A stretch of DNA of 64,000 nt from positions 221,353 to 285,352 of the forward strand of contig NZ_BBXF01000003.1 in assembly GCF_001570585.1 (NCBI RefSeq), written 5' to 3'. The notes beneath the pieces were generated by a model. It made no database searches, had not been told where the DNA came from, and saw only the letters and a program-made list of their open reading frames with translations. This DNA comes from Herbidospora daliensis. Lineage in GTDB: Bacteria > Actinomycetota > Actinomycetes > Streptosporangiales > Streptosporangiaceae. A program made the position numbers and the translations under genes. Positions 61,901-64,000 of this stretch are shown piece after piece. Each line of letters opens with the position of its first letter. The stretch's first letter is position 1.

Positions 61901-64000
61901 TCGTCGAGCTGGCCCTCGAAGGCGGCGCGCTCACGGGCTGCGACCACCTGGAGGAACTGGTCATCGAGGCGCCGCTCTTCCTCTCCGAGGGAGAGACGGT
62001 GCCCCTCCAGATCATCGTCGGCGCGTCCGACGCCGACGCCCGCCGCCCGGTCGGGGTCTTCGCCCGCGCCGGTTCGGCCTGGACGCGGCACGTGTCCGGG
62101 CTCCTCGCCACCGGCTCGCCGGTCATGCCGGAACCGCCCGCCTGGGCGGCCACCTGGCCGCCCGCCGACGCCGAGCCGTTCCCCATCGACGGCGCCTACG
62201 AGCGGCTGGCCGACCTCGGCTACGAGTACGGTCCCGCCTTCCAGGGCGTCCGCGCCATGTGGACCCGGGGGACCGAGCTGTTCGCCGAGATCAGCGCCGA
62301 CGGCACCGACGTGACCGGCTTCGGCATCCACCCGGCCGTGCTGGACGCCGCCTTCCAGCCGATGGTGCTGGCCGCCGGGCCCGGCGCGCCGCGACTGCCG
62401 TTCGCCTTCCGGGGCGTCGGCCTGCACGCCTCGGGCGCGACCCTGCTGCGGGTCCGGCTGGTGCCCTCGGGCGACGACGCGACCGTCGAGGCGGCGGACG
62501 CGTCCGGCCACCCGGTGTTCTCCATCGCCGGCCTGCGGGTGCGGACCGCCCCGGCGCGCACGTCCGCCGCGCGGGGGCCCGTCCTCCACGGGACGGACTG
62601 GGTGAAGGTGGCCGCGCCGGCCGGGGACGAGAGCGGATTCGTCTTCCTCGGCGCCGGCCCCCTCCCGGCCGACGTGCCGGGATTCGTCGTCGCCGTCGTC
62701 GGCGCCGACCCGTCGAGCGGGCTCCCGGTCGCGCTGAGGGAGGAGTGCGGCCGGGCGCTCGACCTGGTCCGGATGTGGGCGGGCGACGAGCGGTTCGCCG
62801 CCTCCCGCCTGGTGTTCGTGACCCGGCCGGGCGACCTGGCCGGCGCGGCGGTGCGCGGCCTGGTGCGCACCGCGATGTCGGAGCATCCCGGCCGGTTCGT
62901 GCTCCTGGAGGCCGCGGAGGGCTTCGCCGACTGGTCGGCCGTGGCCGGGGCGGTCGCGGCGGGGGAGACGCAGCTCGCGGCCGTGGAGGGCGCGTTGCTG
63001 GCCCCCCGCCTGGCCCGCCGGCCCGCCGGACCCGCCGAACTCCCCGCCGGGATCGGCGAGGGCACGGTGCTGGTCACCGGCGGCACCGGCGGCCTCGGCA
63101 GGCTTGTCGCGCGGCGGCTGGTGGAGCGCCACGGCGTACAGGACCTGCTGCTGGTCTCCCGGCGCGGCCTCGACGCGCCCGGCGCGGAGGAGCTGGCCGG
63201 TGAGCTGGGCGCGCTCGGCGCGCGGGTCACGGTCGTGGCGGGCGACGTCGCCGACCGCGACACGCTGGCCGCCGCGCTCGCGCTGGTCCCGCCCGACCGG
63301 CCGCTGACCGGCGTCGTGCACACCGCCGGCGTCCTCGACGACGCGACCGTCGAGCACCTGGACGCCGGCCGATTCGCCACGGTGCTCGCGCCCAAGGCCG
63401 ACGCCGCCTGGCACCTGCACGAGCTCACCCGCGACCTGCCGCTGTCGGCCTTCGTGCTGTTCTCCTCGCTGGCCGGGACCCTCGGCAGCGCCGGCCAGGG
63501 CAACTACGCCGCCGCGAACGTGTTCCTGGACGCCCTCGCCGCGCACCGCCGCGAGGCCGGGCTGCCGGCCGTGTCGATCGCCTGGGGCCTGTGGGCCGTC
63601 GGCAGCGGCATGACCGGCGGGCTCACCGACGGCGACGTGGCCAGGATGGCCCGCTCCGGCGTCGCCCCGCTCACCGTCGACGCCGGCCTGGACCTGTTCG
63701 ACGCCGCCCTCGGCAGCGCCGAACCGCGGGTCGTCGCCGCCAGCTGGGACGTCGGCGGGCTCACCGCCCGCGCCGAACGGGGCGACCTGCCGCCGCTGCT
63801 GTCCGGCCTGGTCCGCGCCCCGCGCCGGCAGGCCGCGTCCGGCGTCGCCTCGGCCGCCCCCGCAGGCGACCTGAGCGGACGGCTGGCCGCGGTGCCCGAG
63901 ACCGAGGCCAGGCGGCTGCTGACCGACCTCGTCCGCGCCCACGTCGCCGCCGTGCTCGCCCACGGCAGCGCCGCCGGGATCGACGTGGACCGGGCGTTCA
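58987..64000 (+). CDS. Type I PKS module 3 (KS-AT-DH-KR-ACP), cut by window edge
   Basis: An open frame of 1671 codons runs to the window end. The N-terminal docking helix ('[18 protein letters not shown]') closely resembles that of the module 2 protein. KS has 'DTACSSS'; AT (from about residue 561) has GHSQGE and YASH, the methylmalonyl pattern; DH has '[10 protein letters not shown]' (His near 959) and a changed end '[11 protein letters not shown]'; KR near 1360 has the cofactor motif, 'VLDD' and '[12 protein letters not shown]'. The ACP begins in the last 40 residues, but its Ser lies beyond 64000. It may carry further modules. The start follows the previous stop by 33 bases, with AAAAGGCGGGA upstream. 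Confidence 0.93.
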   Translation, partial: MSTEDRLRDYLKRAIIELEDTREHLAELEERRHEPIAVVGMACRYPGGVTSPEELWELVAEGVDAIGEFPTDRGWAADLYDPDPEAVGKSYTRHGGFVYDAADFDAAFFGMSPRTALATDPQHRLVLESSWEAFERAGIDPATLRGSLTGVYVGNMYEHYAGRFIGTVPNAVEGTLFTSSASSVLSGRVSYTFGLEGPSISVDTACSSSLVAIHLAVQALRRGECALALAGGATVMSSAEPFIEFSRQRAISADGRCKSFSSTADGAAWAEGVGILLLERLSDARRNNRRILAVVRGSAVNQDGASNGMTAPNGPAQERVVRQALADARLDTRDVDAVEAHGTGTRLGDPIEAQALLATYGRKRAADRPLWLGSVKSNIGHTQAAAGVAGVIKMIKAMEHRTLPVTLHVAEPTPHVDWSSGGVRLLTEPVPLPADRVVRTAVSSFGISGTNAHLILEEAPAAETDAAAETGAPAVGRLVWVVCAKSAASLRGQAARLSAFAGGAAEADLFAAGRLLARRTGFAHRAVVVAEDRAELVAALTALADGVQHPAVVSGVAPADTRPVFVFPGQGSQWAGMAVELLDSNEAFRAQMQRCEKALRVHTGWSVTGVLRADEGAPPLEGTDVIQPVLFAVMVSLASLWRSFGVEPAAVVGHSQGEIAAACVSGALSLEDAAKIVALRSRALVKLSGTGGMAAVSLPAARLRDLLEPWHDRIWIAVHSGPASCVVAGDVDALDAFTAAHGGAVQIRRIVVDYASHTPHVEALREELLATLDGVAPRSTDIGYSSAHRGEFIDTAELTTAYWYESLRNPVLIESAVTAFAGEGTPLFVEASPHPVLGHDLREICESAGITAGVAATLRRGSGDWRRFLTALADAYVLGAEVDWSAAVTPGPDRNVDLPTYAFERRRYWLGAAGPAGIAPAGIDASGHPLLTAVVPTADDGFLLTGELTAATAPWLADHAVEGGVLLPGAAFVELALEGGALTGCDHLEELVIEAPLFLSEGETVPLQIIVGASDADARRPVGVFARAGSAWTRHVSGLLATGSPVMPEPPAWAATWPPADAEPFPIDGAYERLADLGYEYGPAFQGVRAMWTRGTELFAEISADGTDVTGFGIHPAVLDAAFQPMVLAAGPGAPRLPFAFRGVGLHASGATLLRVRLVPSGDDATVEAADASGHPVFSIAGLRVRTAPARTSAARGPVLHGTDWVKVAAPAGDESGFVFLGAGPLPADVPGFVVAVVGADPSSGLPVALREECGRALDLVRMWAGDERFAASRLVFVTRPGDLAGAAVRGLVRTAMSEHPGRFVLLEAAEGFADWSAVAGAVAAGETQLAAVEGALLAPRLARRPAGPAELPAGIGEGTVLVTGGTGGLGRLVARRLVERHGVQDLLLVSRRGLDAPGAEELAGELGALGARVTVVAGDVADRDTLAAALALVPPDRPLTGVVHTAGVLDDATVEHLDAGRFATVLAPKADAAWHLHELTRDLPLSAFVLFSSLAGTLGSAGQGNYAAANVFLDALAAHRREAGLPAVSIAWGLWAVGSGMTGGLTDGDVARMARSGVAPLTVDAGLDLFDAALGSAEPRVVAASWDVGGLTARAERGDLPPLLSGLVRAPRRQAASGVASAAPAGDLSGRLAAVPETEARRLLTDLVRAHVAAVLAHGSAAGIDVDRAF

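Overview
The window is very GC-rich, uses GTG and TTG starts freely, keeps genes tightly packed with ATGA overlaps, and is dominated by secondary-metabolism and regulatory families typical of filamentous actinomycetes. I cannot name the genus from sequence alone. No rRNA, tRNA, CRISPR array, insertion sequence or phage gene was seen.

Layout. Positions 1-6.4 kb hold ordinary accessory genes: a quinone-oxidoreductase-like MDR protein with a divergent TetR repressor, a LysR regulator with a divergent short-chain dehydrogenase, and a secreted GH92 mannosidase. From about 6.5 kb to the right edge the window looks like one large polyketide gene cluster that continues past 64 kb. Its left part is supply and control: an acyl-CoA carboxylase beta subunit, a LAL-type LuxR regulator, a 2-isopropylmalate synthase-like enzyme, a UbiA prenyltransferase, a NarL-type two-component pair, a degenerate aldo/keto reductase, a SARP regulator and a PHBH-type flavin hydroxylase.

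From 19.9 to 36.2 kb runs an 18-gene apparent operon. It encodes a dissociated reducing polyketide or fatty-acid synthase: ketoreductase, ACP, FabZ-like dehydratase, a fused KS-CLF protein, acyltransferase and two AcpS-like proteins. With these are a GcvT-like folate protein, a nitroreductase, an FAD oxidoreductase, an epoxide hydrolase, a second hydrolase, a beta-helix protein, an ABC-2 exporter and a regulator with a TTA codon. Next come a cysteine desulfurase, an unrecognised cysteine-containing protein and a condensation protein with a dead carrier domain (36.2-39.8 kb, minus strand). After these lies an ACP / adenylating enzyme / PLP decarboxylase trio (40.0-42.9 kb, plus strand), then a second free-standing condensation protein and a small membrane protein (minus strand).

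From 45.2 kb to the edge lie modular type I PKS genes: a KSQ-AT-ACP loading module plus three KS-AT-DH-KR-ACP modules, the last one truncated by the window. If they act in gene order, the growing chain would be a methyl-branched conjugated triene (propionyl starter; methylmalonyl, malonyl, methylmalonyl extenders). The working model is a hybrid metabolite with a branched polyene from the type I PKS, a second acyl chain from the KS-CLF system, an amino-acid-derived amine unit made on a free ACP, and possibly sulfur from the desulfurase. The two condensation proteins are candidates for joining the parts. The final product cannot be identified from this window.

Regulatory signals include paired TetR operators, a LysR palindrome, a LuxR-box-like palindrome upstream of the SARP gene, C-rich inverted repeats near ubiA, and a shared TTGGCA/ACTGGC/TGCCA arrangement upstream of both the carboxylase gene and the first PKS gene. 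TTA (bldA) codons occur in the LAL regulator, the TrmB/LuxR regulator and the flavin hydroxylase.
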